A stretch of 64,000 bases of DNA from Mycobacterium sp. BK086 (GTDB lineage Bacteria; Actinomycetota; Actinomycetes; Mycobacteriales; Mycobacteriaceae): NCBI GenBank assembly GCA_004362315.1, contig SNWL01000003.1:1612001-1676000 (forward strand), in the 5' to 3' direction. A program made the position numbers and the translations under genes. Numbering within the stretch: position 1 is the first letter of the stretch; each line of letters opens with the position of its first letter. The notes below the pieces were generated by a model. It made no database searches and was not told the origin of the DNA. It saw only the letters and a list, made by a program, of their open reading frames with translations. This document shows positions 36,277-44,704 of this stretch, piece by piece.

Positions 36277-37250
36277 CTGACGCCGCAGAGTCGATGGTTC
36301 TTCGGGCCGAGCGGCGCAGTCTGCACGTCTACATGTTCACGATGCTGGGCTTGGCCGTCGTCGGCTTCGCCGTGTACGCCATCACCAGAGTGTCGGCCAC
36401 CCAGCTCGACGGCGTCATCTCACTGATCAACGCCGCCGCGGCATTCATCGCCGCCCGGCTTGCGGTCACTTCGTCCCGGCCGCCGGACGCCGAAAGCCCC
36501 TACGGGCGACTGGCTTTGGAGAACCTCTACGCCCTGTTCCGGTCGTTGATGATCCTCGGCGTGGTGATCGTGGGCGTGGTGACCAACACGGTCAAGGTGA
36601 TCGAATATCTGGTCACCCGCCAGGGCACCGAGCCCGAATTCGGTCTTGCGGCCGTCTATACCGCCGGTTGCGTGCTCATCTGTTTCGCCCTGAAGTGGAA
36701 CCACGAACGCAACAACCGCTCGGTGAACGGAGCGTCGGCTCTACTTCGGGTCGAGGCGACGGCCGCAAAGATGGAGGCCTTCATCAGCGGCGGTATCTGC
36801 ACCTCGCTGGTGCTCGTCGCGGTGCTCCCGGACGGCACGTTCCTCACGTCGTCGACGTTCAACATCAAAGACATCGCCGACAGCATCATCGTGCTGATCC
36901 TGTGTGTGCTGCTCGTGGGTCAGCCCGTCCGACAGATCCGCCTGGAGATCGGTCGGCTGTCCGGCCGCCGCGCGGATCCCGCTCTCGATGAAGCGGTGCG
37001 GGCCGCGATCGCCGCGGTGTCCGCCGAGCACTCCGACGAGCTCGACCACGAGCTGACCCTTGTCGACGCGCTGGCGATCAGCAGGGGCAAGACCACCGAA
37101 GTGGACCTGCGAGTGTCCTACACCGGCGTGATGTCGGTCGACGAGCAGGACGAACTGCGGGCCCGCACCTTCGAAGAACTCCGCAATCGCATCGGGCCGA
37201 TCCGGCTGACCCTGGTATTCAGTGCTCTGCCGATTCACGCAGCTCTCTAG
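36273..37250 (+). CDS. Cation-efflux-like membrane protein
   Basis: A 325-residue membrane protein with a CDF-like layout: helices at about 18-36, 45-62, 85-105, 120-140, 170-188 and 200-220, then a cytosolic domain (TLVDALAISRGKTTEVDLRVSYTG). In place of the CDF HxxxD or DxxxD motif the second helix has DGVISLINAAAAF, so metal ligands are partly missing and transport function is uncertain. The ATG overlaps the TIGR03089 stop. Confidence 0.72.
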   Translation: MTDAAESMVLRAERRSLHVYMFTMLGLAVVGFAVYAITRVSATQLDGVISLINAAAAFIAARLAVTSSRPPDAESPYGRLALENLYALFRSLMILGVVIVGVVTNTVKVIEYLVTRQGTEPEFGLAAVYTAGCVLICFALKWNHERNNRSVNGASALLRVEATAAKMEAFISGGICTSLVLVAVLPDGTFLTSSTFNIKDIADSIIVLILCVLLVGQPVRQIRLEIGRLSGRRADPALDEAVRAAIAAVSAEHSDELDHELTLVDALAISRGKTTEVDLRVSYTGVMSVDEQDELRARTFEELRNRIGPIRLTLVFSALPIHAAL

Positions 37251-37395
37251 CTAGCGTCGCTCGCGCGTTAATTTCCCCTCCCCGCCTTGGCTATTCGCAC
37301 CCAGGCGCGGCAAGTCCTATTTCTGAGATAATTCATCTATAAATAGTGCCACTCATTATGCTGACTACGCGACCCCTCAGACCAAGGAGCAACCG
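37251..37395. other. AT-rich promoter-like gap before the membrane protein gene
   Basis: Between the CDF-like gene and 37396. It includes a run with TATAAA (37338-37343) and TATGCT further along, and an AAGGAG ribosome site at 37383-37388. These are plausible promoter elements for the downstream pair; no clear palindrome for the TetR protein was found. Confidence 0.4.
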
Positions 37396-38133
37396 ATGTC
37401 AGCAACAACGCCGCGCCACCCGGACTCGCCCACCGAGATGCGAGTCCAACGAGTGCTCATCTGGTCCGGCGTGGGCATGATCGTGGTGTGGCTCGCGGCG
37501 TTCGTCTTCGTCGCCGGCTTCATTCCGCCGTCGCCGCCGAGTAGCACGTCCGACGCGATTGTGAGGCTGTACGACAGCAACACCGTGGGCATCAAACTCG
37601 GAATGGTCATCGCAATGTTTGGCTCAGCACTCTTGGTGCCGTTCGGAGTTGCGGTGTCGGGTCAGCTCAAACGTATCGACGGAGCGCGTGCCTTGGCTGA
37701 CGTCCAGATGGTGTCGTGCGCACTGCTGTCGCTGGAATTCATCACTCCGATCGGCGTGTGGATGGCGACTAGTTTCCGCGTCGGAGGCCGCTCCGCGGAG
37801 GTGACCGAGGCGATGCACGATCTGGGCTGGATCCTGTTCATGACTGTGATCTGGTCGCTGTTCGTCCAGCTAATCGCTATCGGCGCAGCCATTCTCATCG
37901 ACCGAAGCGCGGCGCCGGTCTTGCCGCGCTGGCTGGGCTACCTCAACTTCTGGGTGGCGCTGTTGATCATCCCGGCGGGCACGGTGCTGTTCTTCAAGAG
38001 CGGCCCGCTGGCCTGGAACGGGGTGGTCGGCATCTATATCCCGATCGCTGTCTTCGCTATCTGGTTCGCCTCGATGACGACCGTGATCCACAAGAAACTC
38101 ACCAGTCAAATCGCCGAAGCCGAGGCAGGCTAG
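37396..38133 (+). CDS. Multi-pass membrane protein of unknown function
   Basis: A 245-residue protein with about six hydrophobic segments (roughly 24-45, 70-92, 100-125, 140-165, 180-198, 205-228). Short polar loops include RVGGRSAEVTEAMHDLGW. AAGGAG lies 6 bases before the ATG. It precedes a TetR gene by 10 bases, a common pairing for a regulated transporter or steroid/lipid-related membrane protein. I do not recognise the family. Confidence 0.75.
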   Translation: MSATTPRHPDSPTEMRVQRVLIWSGVGMIVVWLAAFVFVAGFIPPSPPSSTSDAIVRLYDSNTVGIKLGMVIAMFGSALLVPFGVAVSGQLKRIDGARALADVQMVSCALLSLEFITPIGVWMATSFRVGGRSAEVTEAMHDLGWILFMTVIWSLFVQLIAIGAAILIDRSAAPVLPRWLGYLNFWVALLIIPAGTVLFFKSGPLAWNGVVGIYIPIAVFAIWFASMTTVIHKKLTSQIAEAEAG

Positions 38134-38136
38134 GCT
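38131..38136 (+). promoter_or_regulatory. Leaderless -10 box TAGGCT of the TetR gene
   Basis: TAGGCT ends 7 bases before GTG 38144 and overlaps the stop codon of the membrane protein gene, so the regulator may have its own leaderless transcript. Confidence 0.4.
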
Positions 38137-38143
38137 CCATGAC

Positions 38144-38818
38144 GTGATCGGCAGCGAGCCCGTCGGCAAGCGCCGAAACGTTCGGCGTCCGCCAGACGAA
38201 GTTCGCGCTCTCGCCCTCAAGGCCGCGCACAGGTTGTTCTCGGCGCAGGGATATCACGCCACGACTACCCGTCAGATTGCCGACGAAGCCGGTGTCGGCG
38301 AGTCGGTGATATTCCGGCACTTCGGTTCCAAGGCCGAACTGTTCGAAACCACGATCCTCACCCCGTTCGGAGAGTTCGTCGACGGATGGGTGACAACCTG
38401 GGATGCCCGCACGACAGCGACCGCGGATCTCGTGCACATCACGGAAACGTTCGTGAAGGGCTTTTTCAACCTCGCCGATGAGCATCAAGAACTTCTGCGC
38501 ACACTCGTAGCAGCTCGCATCGACCGCAGCGACCCAGGGCTGACCGAAGTCGCCGCGCGAGTCGGCGGAAAGCTGGCCGGCCACCTCGGACTGGTCCGGA
38601 GATCGCTTCTGGAACATGGCGAAGCGCGGCACTTCCGCAACCTCGACGCACCGGTGAGCGTCGCCATGGCAGTCGGGTCGGTGCTGTCCCTGGTGCTGAT
38701 CGACGACTGGCTCTTCGCTCCTGACCAACGTAGACCGGGTAAGACAAGGCAGATCAGGGAAGCCACGCAAATGCTGCTCTACGGAGTCACCGGTTCAGCC
38801 GCACCCCGATCGCATTAG
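38144..38818 (+). CDS. TetR-family transcriptional regulator
   Basis: A 224-residue TetR protein. The DNA-binding domain has TTTRQIADEAGVGESVIFRHFGSKAELFE at about residues 43-70; the rest is an all-helical ligand domain. It follows the membrane protein closely and probably regulates it. GTG 38144 is chosen for the leaderless -10 box and the full HTH. Not part of the usual gene set between the LCP and birA genes of M. tuberculosis, so the pair may be an insertion. Confidence 0.88.
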   Translation: MIGSEPVGKRRNVRRPPDEVRALALKAAHRLFSAQGYHATTTRQIADEAGVGESVIFRHFGSKAELFETTILTPFGEFVDGWVTTWDARTTATADLVHITETFVKGFFNLADEHQELLRTLVAARIDRSDPGLTEVAARVGGKLAGHLGLVRRSLLEHGEARHFRNLDAPVSVAMAVGSVLSLVLIDDWLFAPDQRRPGKTRQIREATQMLLYGVTGSAAPRSH

Positions 38819-38821
38819 GCT
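38816..38821 (+). promoter_or_regulatory. Leaderless -10 box TAGGCT of birA
   Basis: TAGGCT ends 7 bases before GTG 38829; it overlaps the TetR stop codon. Confidence 0.4.
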
Positions 38822-38828
38822 GCCTGAG

Positions 38829-39614
38829 GTGAGCCGCACCCCATTGGATGTCGTGTCGCTGTCCGAACTTCCAGTGCGCCGCCTGGACGTCGTGGAGACG
38901 ACCGGCTCGACGAACGCCGATCTGCTCGCCCGGCACACCGCAGGCGAGGACATCCGCGGTGCGGTGCTGCTCGCCGAGCATCAGAGCGCCGGGCGCGGGC
39001 GCAACGGGCGCAGCTGGTCGGCGCCGCCACGCTCCCAGATCGCGCTGTCGATCGGGGTGGACGCCAGCGGCGTCGCGCCGGAGGGCTGGGGCTGGCTGCC
39101 GCTGCTGACCGGCGTCGCCCTCGTCGACGCCGTGCGGGCCACCACGGGCATCGAAGCCGGCGTGAAGTGGCCCAACGACATCCTGGTGGGCACCGGCAAG
39201 CTCGCAGGCATCCTGGCCGAGGTCGCCGCCCCCGACCCGGTGATCGTGGTGGGCCTGGGCCTCAACGTGACCCTGACTCCCGAGGAGGCGCCCGACCCCA
39301 GGGCCACCTCGCTGCAGATGCTGGGTGCCGAGATGCTCGACCGCGACGTCCTGACCGCGGCGATCCTGAGCGAACTGGGCTCCCGCATCGAAAAGTGGCA
39401 GGCCGCACAGGGACCCGACGCAGCGCTCGTCGAGGACTATCGGCGCCGCAGCAGCACCCTGGGCAGCCAGGTGCGCGCCATCATGCCCGGCGACCGTGAA
39501 ATCATCGGCGTCGCAGTCGATATCGACAGCATGGGCCGGCTCAGCATCGACACCGGCAGCGAGGTCGCGACGGTCTCGGCGGGCGACATCACCCACCTGA
39601 GACCGGCCGACTAG
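38829..39614 (+). CDS. birA: Biotin-[acetyl-CoA carboxylase] ligase
   Basis: A 261-residue monofunctional biotin protein ligase lacking the DNA-binding domain. TGSTNADLLA and AGRGRNGRSW form the biotinyl-AMP loop, and GVKWPNDI is the catalytic lysine motif. It biotinylates the alpha subunits that pair with AccD5. Convergent with fadE25, one base apart. Confidence 0.95.
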   Translation: MSRTPLDVVSLSELPVRRLDVVETTGSTNADLLARHTAGEDIRGAVLLAEHQSAGRGRNGRSWSAPPRSQIALSIGVDASGVAPEGWGWLPLLTGVALVDAVRATTGIEAGVKWPNDILVGTGKLAGILAEVAAPDPVIVVGLGLNVTLTPEEAPDPRATSLQMLGAEMLDRDVLTAAILSELGSRIEKWQAAQGPDAALVEDYRRRSSTLGSQVRAIMPGDREIIGVAVDIDSMGRLSIDTGSEVATVSAGDITHLRPAD

Positions 39615-39615
39615 A

Positions 39616-40776
39616 TCAGCGCAGCAGCGCGCGGGACATCACGACCCGCTGAATCTGGTTGGTGCCCTCGTAGATCTGAGTGATCTTGGCGTCACGCATC
39701 ATTCGCTCGACCGGGAAGTCCACGGTGTAGCCCGCCCCGCCGAACAACTGCACGGCATCGGTGGTCACCTCCATGGCGACATCGGAGGCGAAGCACTTCG
39801 AGGCCGCCGAGATGAACCCGAGGTTGGGCTCACCGCGCTCGGCACGCGCGGCGGCCGAGTACACCATCAGCCGGGCTGCCTCGACCTTCATCGCCATGTC
39901 CGCGAGCATGAACTGCACACCCTGGAAATCGGAGATCGACGTGCCGAACTGCTTGCGGTCCTTGGTATATGCGATCGCCGCGTCCAGGGCGCCCTGCGCG
40001 ATTCCGACGGCTTGCGCGCCGATGGTCGGGCGGGTGTGATCCAGAGTCGCCAGCGCTGTCTTGAACCCGGTGCCCGGGTCGCCGACCATCCGGTCACCCG
40101 GGACACGGCAGTTCTCGAAGTACAGCTCGGTGGTCGGCGAGCCCTTGATGCCGAGCTTGCGCTCCTTGGGCCCGATCGTGAAACCCTCGTCGTCGATGTG
40201 GACCATGAACGCCGAAATACCGTTGGCGCCCTTGTCCGGATCGGTCACCGCCATCACCGTGTACCAGGATGACTTGCCGCCGTTGGTGATCCATGCCTTG
40301 GCGCCGTTGAGGATCCAGTCGTCTCCGTCGGCCTTGGCACGGGTGCGCATCGACGCCGCATCGCTGCCGGCTTCCCGCTCGGACAGCGCGTAGGACGCCA
40401 TCGCCTCACCCGAGGCGATCGAGGGCAGCACCTTCTTCTTCAGCTCGTCCGAACCGCGCAGGATCAGGCCCATCGTGCCCAGCTTGTTGACGGCGGGGAT
40501 CAGCGAGGCCGACGCGTCGACCCGGGCGACCTCCTCGATGACGATGCACGCCGCCACCGAATCGGCGCCCTGGCCGCCGTACTCCTCGGGGACGTGAACC
40601 GCATTGAAGCCCGAGGCGTTCAGCGCATCCAGCGCCTCCTGCGGAAAGCGCGAGTTCTCGTCGCAGTCGGCCGCGTACGGCGCGATCTCTTTCTCGGCCA
40701 ATGCCCGAATCGCCGCCCGCAGCTCGTCATGCTCCTCAGGCAGCTTGAACACGTCGAAATCCGGATTTCCCGCCAT
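39616..40776 (-). CDS. fadE25: Acyl-CoA dehydrogenase FadE25
   Basis: A 386-residue acyl-CoA dehydrogenase. YALSEREAGSDAASMRT binds FAD/substrate, WITNGG follows, and IYEGTNQIQR near the C-terminus contains the catalytic glutamate. The frame begins GTG-ATG; the ATG at 40776 is preferred because AAGGAG lies 6 bases upstream. The counterpart of Rv3274c, following purK-purE. Confidence 0.95.
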   Translation of the reverse strand: MAGNPDFDVFKLPEEHDELRAAIRALAEKEIAPYAADCDENSRFPQEALDALNASGFNAVHVPEEYGGQGADSVAACIVIEEVARVDASASLIPAVNKLGTMGLILRGSDELKKKVLPSIASGEAMASYALSEREAGSDAASMRTRAKADGDDWILNGAKAWITNGGKSSWYTVMAVTDPDKGANGISAFMVHIDDEGFTIGPKERKLGIKGSPTTELYFENCRVPGDRMVGDPGTGFKTALATLDHTRPTIGAQAVGIAQGALDAAIAYTKDRKQFGTSISDFQGVQFMLADMAMKVEAARLMVYSAAARAERGEPNLGFISAASKCFASDVAMEVTTDAVQLFGGAGYTVDFPVERMMRDAKITQIYEGTNQIQRVVMSRALLR

Positions 40777-40818
40777 CACACTCTCCTTGCTACTCGCCGG
40801 TAACTTTAACTCGGGACC

Positions 40819-41325
40819 TCACTCACCGAGTAATCGCTCCCGCAGTGCCCGGTCCTTTTCCAGGACCAGGGCTTCCAGGTCGTCCTGAAATGCCTCCATG
40901 CGCTTACGCAGCGCCCCGTCCGATGCAGCGAGGATGCGGACGGCCAGCAGCCCGGCATTGCGCGCCCCGCCGATCGACACCGTGGCCACCGGCACACCGG
41001 CGGGCATCTGCACGATCGACAGCAGCGAGTCCATTCCGTCGAGCTTGGCCAGCGGCACCGGCACCCCGATCACCGGCAGCGGGGTGGCCGAAGCCACCAT
41101 CCCCGGCAGATGGGCCGCCCCGCCTGCACCCGCGATGATCACCTTGAGATCGCGGGCGGCCGCACCGCGCGCGTAGTCGAGCATCCGGCCCGGCGTGCGA
41201 TGCGCCGAGACGACGCCCACCTCGAAGGGCACCTCGAATTCGGCCAGCGCCTCGGCCGCGGCTTCCATCACCGGCCAGTCGCTGTCCGAACCCATGATCA
41301 AGCCGACTACCGGCGCGTTAGGCAT
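40819..41325 (-). CDS. purE: N5-carboxyaminoimidazole ribonucleotide mutase PurE
   Basis: A 168-residue class I PurE converting N5-CAIR to CAIR in purine synthesis. GSDSDWPVM binds phosphate, SAHRTPGRM contains the catalytic histidine, and [11 protein letters not shown] follows. The ATG at 41325 overlaps the purK stop region by 8 bases. An ATG at 41340 would add five residues. Confidence 0.96.
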   Translation of the reverse strand: MPNAPVVGLIMGSDSDWPVMEAAAEALAEFEVPFEVGVVSAHRTPGRMLDYARGAAARDLKVIIAGAGGAAHLPGMVASATPLPVIGVPVPLAKLDGMDSLLSIVQMPAGVPVATVSIGGARNAGLLAVRILAASDGALRKRMEAFQDDLEALVLEKDRALRERLLGE

Positions 41326-42526
41326 GCCCGTCCCATCCATCCGTCCACTCTGCGTGAGACAACCAGTGTGCCGCTCGTTCGGCCCGTTCACGCACCTGAT
41401 TCACGTCACAATCTGCCGTCCCGACGACGTTGACGTGGCCCACCTTGCGGCCCGGGCGTTCCGCCTTGCCGTACAGGTGCACCTTCGCCTCCGGAATCCG
41501 GCCGAACAGGTGGTGCAGCCGCTCGTCGACACCCATCTCGGGGGCCTGCGGCGCCCCCAGCACGTTGGCCATCACCGTCACCGGTGCCAGCGGGCGGGTG
41601 TCACCGAGCGGATAGTCCAGAACGGCCCGCACATGCTGCTCGAATTGGCTGGTCACGGCGCCGTCCATGGTCCAGTGCCCGGAGTTGTGCGGCCGCATCG
41701 CCAGCTCGTTGACCAGCAGAGTGCCCTCGGTGGTCTCGAACAGCTCGACCGCCAGCACCCCGACGACGCCCAGTTCGGCGGCCAGCCGCAGCCCCAGCTG
41801 CTCGGCCTCGGCGGCCAGGGCATCGGACAGCCCGGGAGCGGGCGCAAGGACCGTCACGCAGATGCCGTCGCGCTGCACGGTTTCCACGATCGGCCAGGCG
41901 GCGCCCTGGCCGAACGGTGAGCGGGCCACCAGCGCCGACAGCTCGCGACGCATCGACACCCGCTCCTCGAGCATCACCGGCACGTTGTCGGCCAGATAGC
42001 CGGCGACGGCTTCGCGGGCGTGCGCCAGGTCAGTGGTGAGCACCACACCGCGGCCGTCGTATCCGCCGCGGACGGTCTTGATCACCACCGGCCCGCCGAT
42101 CTCGGCGGCGAACGCGTCGACGTCATCGACCTGGTTTACCGCGGTAAAGCGCGGGATCGGCGCGCCCAGCGCGGCCAGCTTGCGCCGCATTACCAGCTTG
42201 TCCTGGGCGTGCACCAGGGCTTCTGGCGGCGGCGCCACCGTGACCCCCTCGGCGACCAGGGTGTCGAGCATCTCGGTCGGCACATGCTCGTGGTCAAAGG
42301 TCAGCGCGGTGGCTCCCGCAGCGGCCCGGCGCAGCGCATCGAGGTCGGTGTGGGCACCGATCACCACGTCAGGGGACACCTGAGCGGCGGGATCGTCAGG
42401 GCTGACGGCCAGCACCCGAAGGCTCTGACCGAGGGCGATCGCGGCCTGGTGGGTCATCCGGGCCAGCTGCCCGCCGCCGACCATGGCGACGATGGGAGGT
42501 CTGGGGCTGTTCGACACGGCCATCAT
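41318..42526 (-). CDS. purK: N5-carboxyaminoimidazole ribonucleotide synthase PurK
   Basis: A 402-residue ATP-grasp enzyme converting AIR, ATP and bicarbonate to N5-[12 protein letters not shown] at the N-terminus, [12 protein letters not shown] for ATP binding and [14 protein letters not shown] for the metal site are characteristic. It starts with tandem ATGs (42526 and 42523). It diverges from gtrA across 57 bases. Confidence 0.96.
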   Translation of the reverse strand: MMAVSNSPRPPIVAMVGGGQLARMTHQAAIALGQSLRVLAVSPDDPAAQVSPDVVIGAHTDLDALRRAAAGATALTFDHEHVPTEMLDTLVAEGVTVAPPPEALVHAQDKLVMRRKLAALGAPIPRFTAVNQVDDVDAFAAEIGGPVVIKTVRGGYDGRGVVLTTDLAHAREAVAGYLADNVPVMLEERVSMRRELSALVARSPFGQGAAWPIVETVQRDGICVTVLAPAPGLSDALAAEAEQLGLRLAAELGVVGVLAVELFETTEGTLLVNELAMRPHNSGHWTMDGAVTSQFEQHVRAVLDYPLGDTRPLAPVTVMANVLGAPQAPEMGVDERLHHLFGRIPEAKVHLYGKAERPGRKVGHVNVVGTADCDVNQVRERAERAAHWLSHAEWTDGWDGHA

Positions 42527-42569
42527 GGTGTCAGACCTGCGCGAGTACGCACACGTGCGGTGACTTCCG

Positions 42570-42575
42570 TAGACT
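42570..42575 (+). promoter_or_regulatory. Leaderless -10 box TAGACT of gtrA
   Basis: TAGACT ends 8 bases before GTG 42584 and supports this start over the in-frame GTG at 42560. Confidence 0.38.
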
Positions 42576-42583
42576 TGCTCCTT

Positions 42584-43234
42584 GTGTCTTTCGCAGATGC
42601 CACGATCGCGCGGCTACCCCGCCCGATCCGGCCCTTCGCCGACCGGCATCACGAGCTCATCAAGTTCGCGATCGTCGGCGCGACGACGTTCATCATCGAC
42701 TCGGCGATCTTCTACACGCTGAAGCTCACGATCCTCGAGCCCAAGCCGGTCACCGCCAAGGTGATCGCGGGCATCGTCGCGGTGATCGCGTCCTACGTGC
42801 TGAACCGCGAATGGAGCTTCCGCAACCGCGGCGGCCGCGAACGCCACCACGAGGCGCTGCTGTTCTTCGCGGTCAGCGGCGTCGGCGTGCTGCTGAGCAT
42901 GGCCCCGCTGTGGTTCTCGAGCTACGTGCTGGACCTGCGGGTGCCGCACGTCTCGCTGACCGTCGAGAACATCGCCGACTTCCTGTCGGCCTATCTCCTC
43001 GGCAACCTGCTGCAGATGGCGTTCCGGTTCTGGGCATTCCGCCGCTGGGTGTTCCCCGACGAGTTCGGCCCGAGCCACGACAAGGGGCTGGAATCCGCCC
43101 TCACCGGTGGCGGGCTGGCCGAGGCGCTGGAAGACGAGTACGAGGCCGGCGGCACCGTCACACCGCTACGGCGCCGTCGGGCGCAGCGTCAACTGGGCGA
43201 CTCTTCAGAGCCCAGAGTGTCGAAAACTTCGTGA
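42584..43234 (+). CDS. GtrA-family membrane protein
   Basis: A 216-residue GtrA-like protein, counterpart of Rv3277. Four membrane helices (about 24-45, 55-74, 92-112 and 125-150) include FAIVGATTFIIDSAIFYTL and YVLNREWSFRNRGG, the family signature. GtrA proteins help flip polyprenyl-linked sugars. The C-terminal 50 residues are charged and cytosolic. It overlaps the convergent PH-domain gene by 46 bases. Confidence 0.9.
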   Translation: MSFADATIARLPRPIRPFADRHHELIKFAIVGATTFIIDSAIFYTLKLTILEPKPVTAKVIAGIVAVIASYVLNREWSFRNRGGRERHHEALLFFAVSGVGVLLSMAPLWFSSYVLDLRVPHVSLTVENIADFLSAYLLGNLLQMAFRFWAFRRWVFPDEFGPSHDKGLESALTGGGLAEALEDEYEAGGTVTPLRRRRAQRQLGDSSEPRVSKTS

Positions 43235-43707
43235 TAGAGCAGTGAGTGCACCCGCTCCACGCGGGGAATGTCGTGGAATTCCAGGGGATCCTGGCTCGCC
43301 GACTCGATGATCAGGGTGCCGGTGCGCAACATGCGGTCGAGCAGACCGTGCCGGAACTCCACACTGTTGATGCGCGCCAACGGGATATCGATGCCCGAGC
43401 GGGTCAGCAGCCCGTGGCGGAACATCACGCGGCGGTCGGTAATCACGAAATGCGTTGTGAGCCAATTCAAGAACTTCCACAACGTCAGCCAGCCGACCAG
43501 GATCACCCAGATCGCCGCGATGACGCCGAAGAGCACCTTCTTGGCGGTGGGGTCCCAGTTGGTGTTGTTGACGAGCGCGGAGACGAATGCCGCGACGACG
43601 GTGGCGATCAGCAGCACCAGGATCGGGCCGACCAAGCGCTTCCAGTGCGGGTGGCGGTGCAGCACGACCTGCTCATTGGCGGCCAGCACGTTCTCGGGAT
43701 AGCCCAC
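43189..43707 (-). CDS. PH-domain (bPH2) membrane protein
   Basis: A 172-residue protein, counterpart of Rv3278c. Two membrane helices (about 27-48 and 62-82) precede a bacterial PH domain: FVITDRRVMFRHGLLTRSGIDIPLARINSVEFRHGLLDRMLRTGTLIIES. The role is unknown; such proteins are proposed to act in membrane stress. GTG start at 43707. Right edge of the conserved backbone before the glycan block. Confidence 0.9.
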   Translation of the reverse strand: MGYPENVLAANEQVVLHRHPHWKRLVGPILVLLIATVVAAFVSALVNNTNWDPTAKKVLFGVIAAIWVILVGWLTLWKFLNWLTTHFVITDRRVMFRHGLLTRSGIDIPLARINSVEFRHGLLDRMLRTGTLIIESASQDPLEFHDIPRVERVHSLLYHEVFDTLGSEESPS

Positions 43708-43733
43708 GGGCGAACCTTACCTAGTCGCCCGGT

Positions 43734-44513
43734 TCACTGGGCGGGTTGCAGATATTCGACGCACTCGGCTTCAGAACGCGCGGTCTCGACCATGCACACC
43801 CCGATCGCCGGGTCGCCGCCCTGCCCGACCTCGGGCGCGGGGATGTCCCCGGGATTCAACGACCACAGATAGCGATCGGTATCCGCAAGGCGCTCACAGT
43901 AAGTGACCGAACCGTCCGCGGCGACGCCGTTGCCGCCGCCTGGCTGACATGGGGCCGCGACGACGGCGGGCGATGGCTCGGTAGACGTCGTGGTGGTCGT
44001 CGACGCCGGTGCCGTTGGGTTGGTCGGTGACGTCGGCGTCGTGGTGCTCGTGACGGCGGTGGACGGCGCGGCCGCGTTGCGCGACAGCTGGACCCAGATG
44101 TCGGCGCCTGCGCCGACAAGCAAGGCGAGCGTGACGAGCCCGATGACCAACGCAACCCACGTCTCGGTGCGTGAGCCCGATGCCGCCGGCATCCGGTCGT
44201 GGCCGAGAGTGCCGCTGTCGGCGACATGCTCGGTCCACGCGTCGCCGTCCCAGTAGCGGCACTGGTGGCGGCCGGTGGGATCGACCGACCAGCGGGCGGT
44301 CGGTGAACCCGGCTCGACGCCGGGCGGCGCCACCAAAGGAGCCCCGCACTCGCCGCAGAAGCGCCGATCGTTCGGATTGGCGTGGCCGGCCAGGCAGAGA
44401 ACGGCATCCGGCTCCAACAGATCCCCGCACTGACCGCAGAAGTACTGACCGTCGGGGCTGACGTGCCCGTTGACGCAGGTCACCCCCGGCCTGCCCGATC
44501 GCCCTTGAGTCAT
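43734..44513 (-). CDS. Zinc-ribbon/DUF2510 membrane protein
   Basis: A 259-residue protein. Two N-terminal zinc ribbons (CVNGH...CGQCG and CLAGHANPNDRRFCGECG) precede a DUF2510 motif (WDGDAWTEHV near residue 90), a membrane helix (about 117-137), a Thr/Pro-rich linker and a small C-terminal domain with four cysteines that probably lies outside the membrane. It overlaps the 64-residue membrane gene (ATGA). The layout suggests an envelope protein with a cytosolic sensor part; function unknown. Confidence 0.78.
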   Translation of the reverse strand: MTQGRSGRPGVTCVNGHVSPDGQYFCGQCGDLLEPDAVLCLAGHANPNDRRFCGECGAPLVAPPGVEPGSPTARWSVDPTGRHQCRYWDGDAWTEHVADSGTLGHDRMPAASGSRTETWVALVIGLVTLALLVGAGADIWVQLSRNAAAPSTAVTSTTTPTSPTNPTAPASTTTTTSTEPSPAVVAAPCQPGGGNGVAADGSVTYCERLADTDRYLWSLNPGDIPAPEVGQGGDPAIGVCMVETARSEAECVEYLQPAQ

Positions 44514-44704
44514 GAGACGAACGTCACCATGTCCACCGTCGCGACCACGATCGCGCCGACGGCCGCACACACCGCCTGCAGCATCAGCACCGCGGTGGTG
44601 CGGTCGGGACGGCGCGTGCCGTCCGGCGACACCGCTTGTTCGCGACGGTAACTCGTCAACACCAACAAGACACCGGACAACAAGAACAGGGCGATCTCGA
44701 TCAT
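44510..44704 (-). CDS. Small two-helix membrane protein
   Basis: A 64-residue protein with hydrophobic segments at about 2-17 and 38-61, joined by a basic loop (SYRREQAVSPDGTRRPDR). ATG 44704 overlaps the stop of the 720-residue gene by one base; the frame opens one codon earlier with TTG. Its end overlaps the zinc-ribbon gene. Function unknown; the tight coupling suggests it acts with its neighbours. Confidence 0.68.
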   Translation of the reverse strand: MIEIALFLLSGVLLVLTSYRREQAVSPDGTRRPDRTTAVLMLQAVCAAVGAIVVATVDMVTFVS

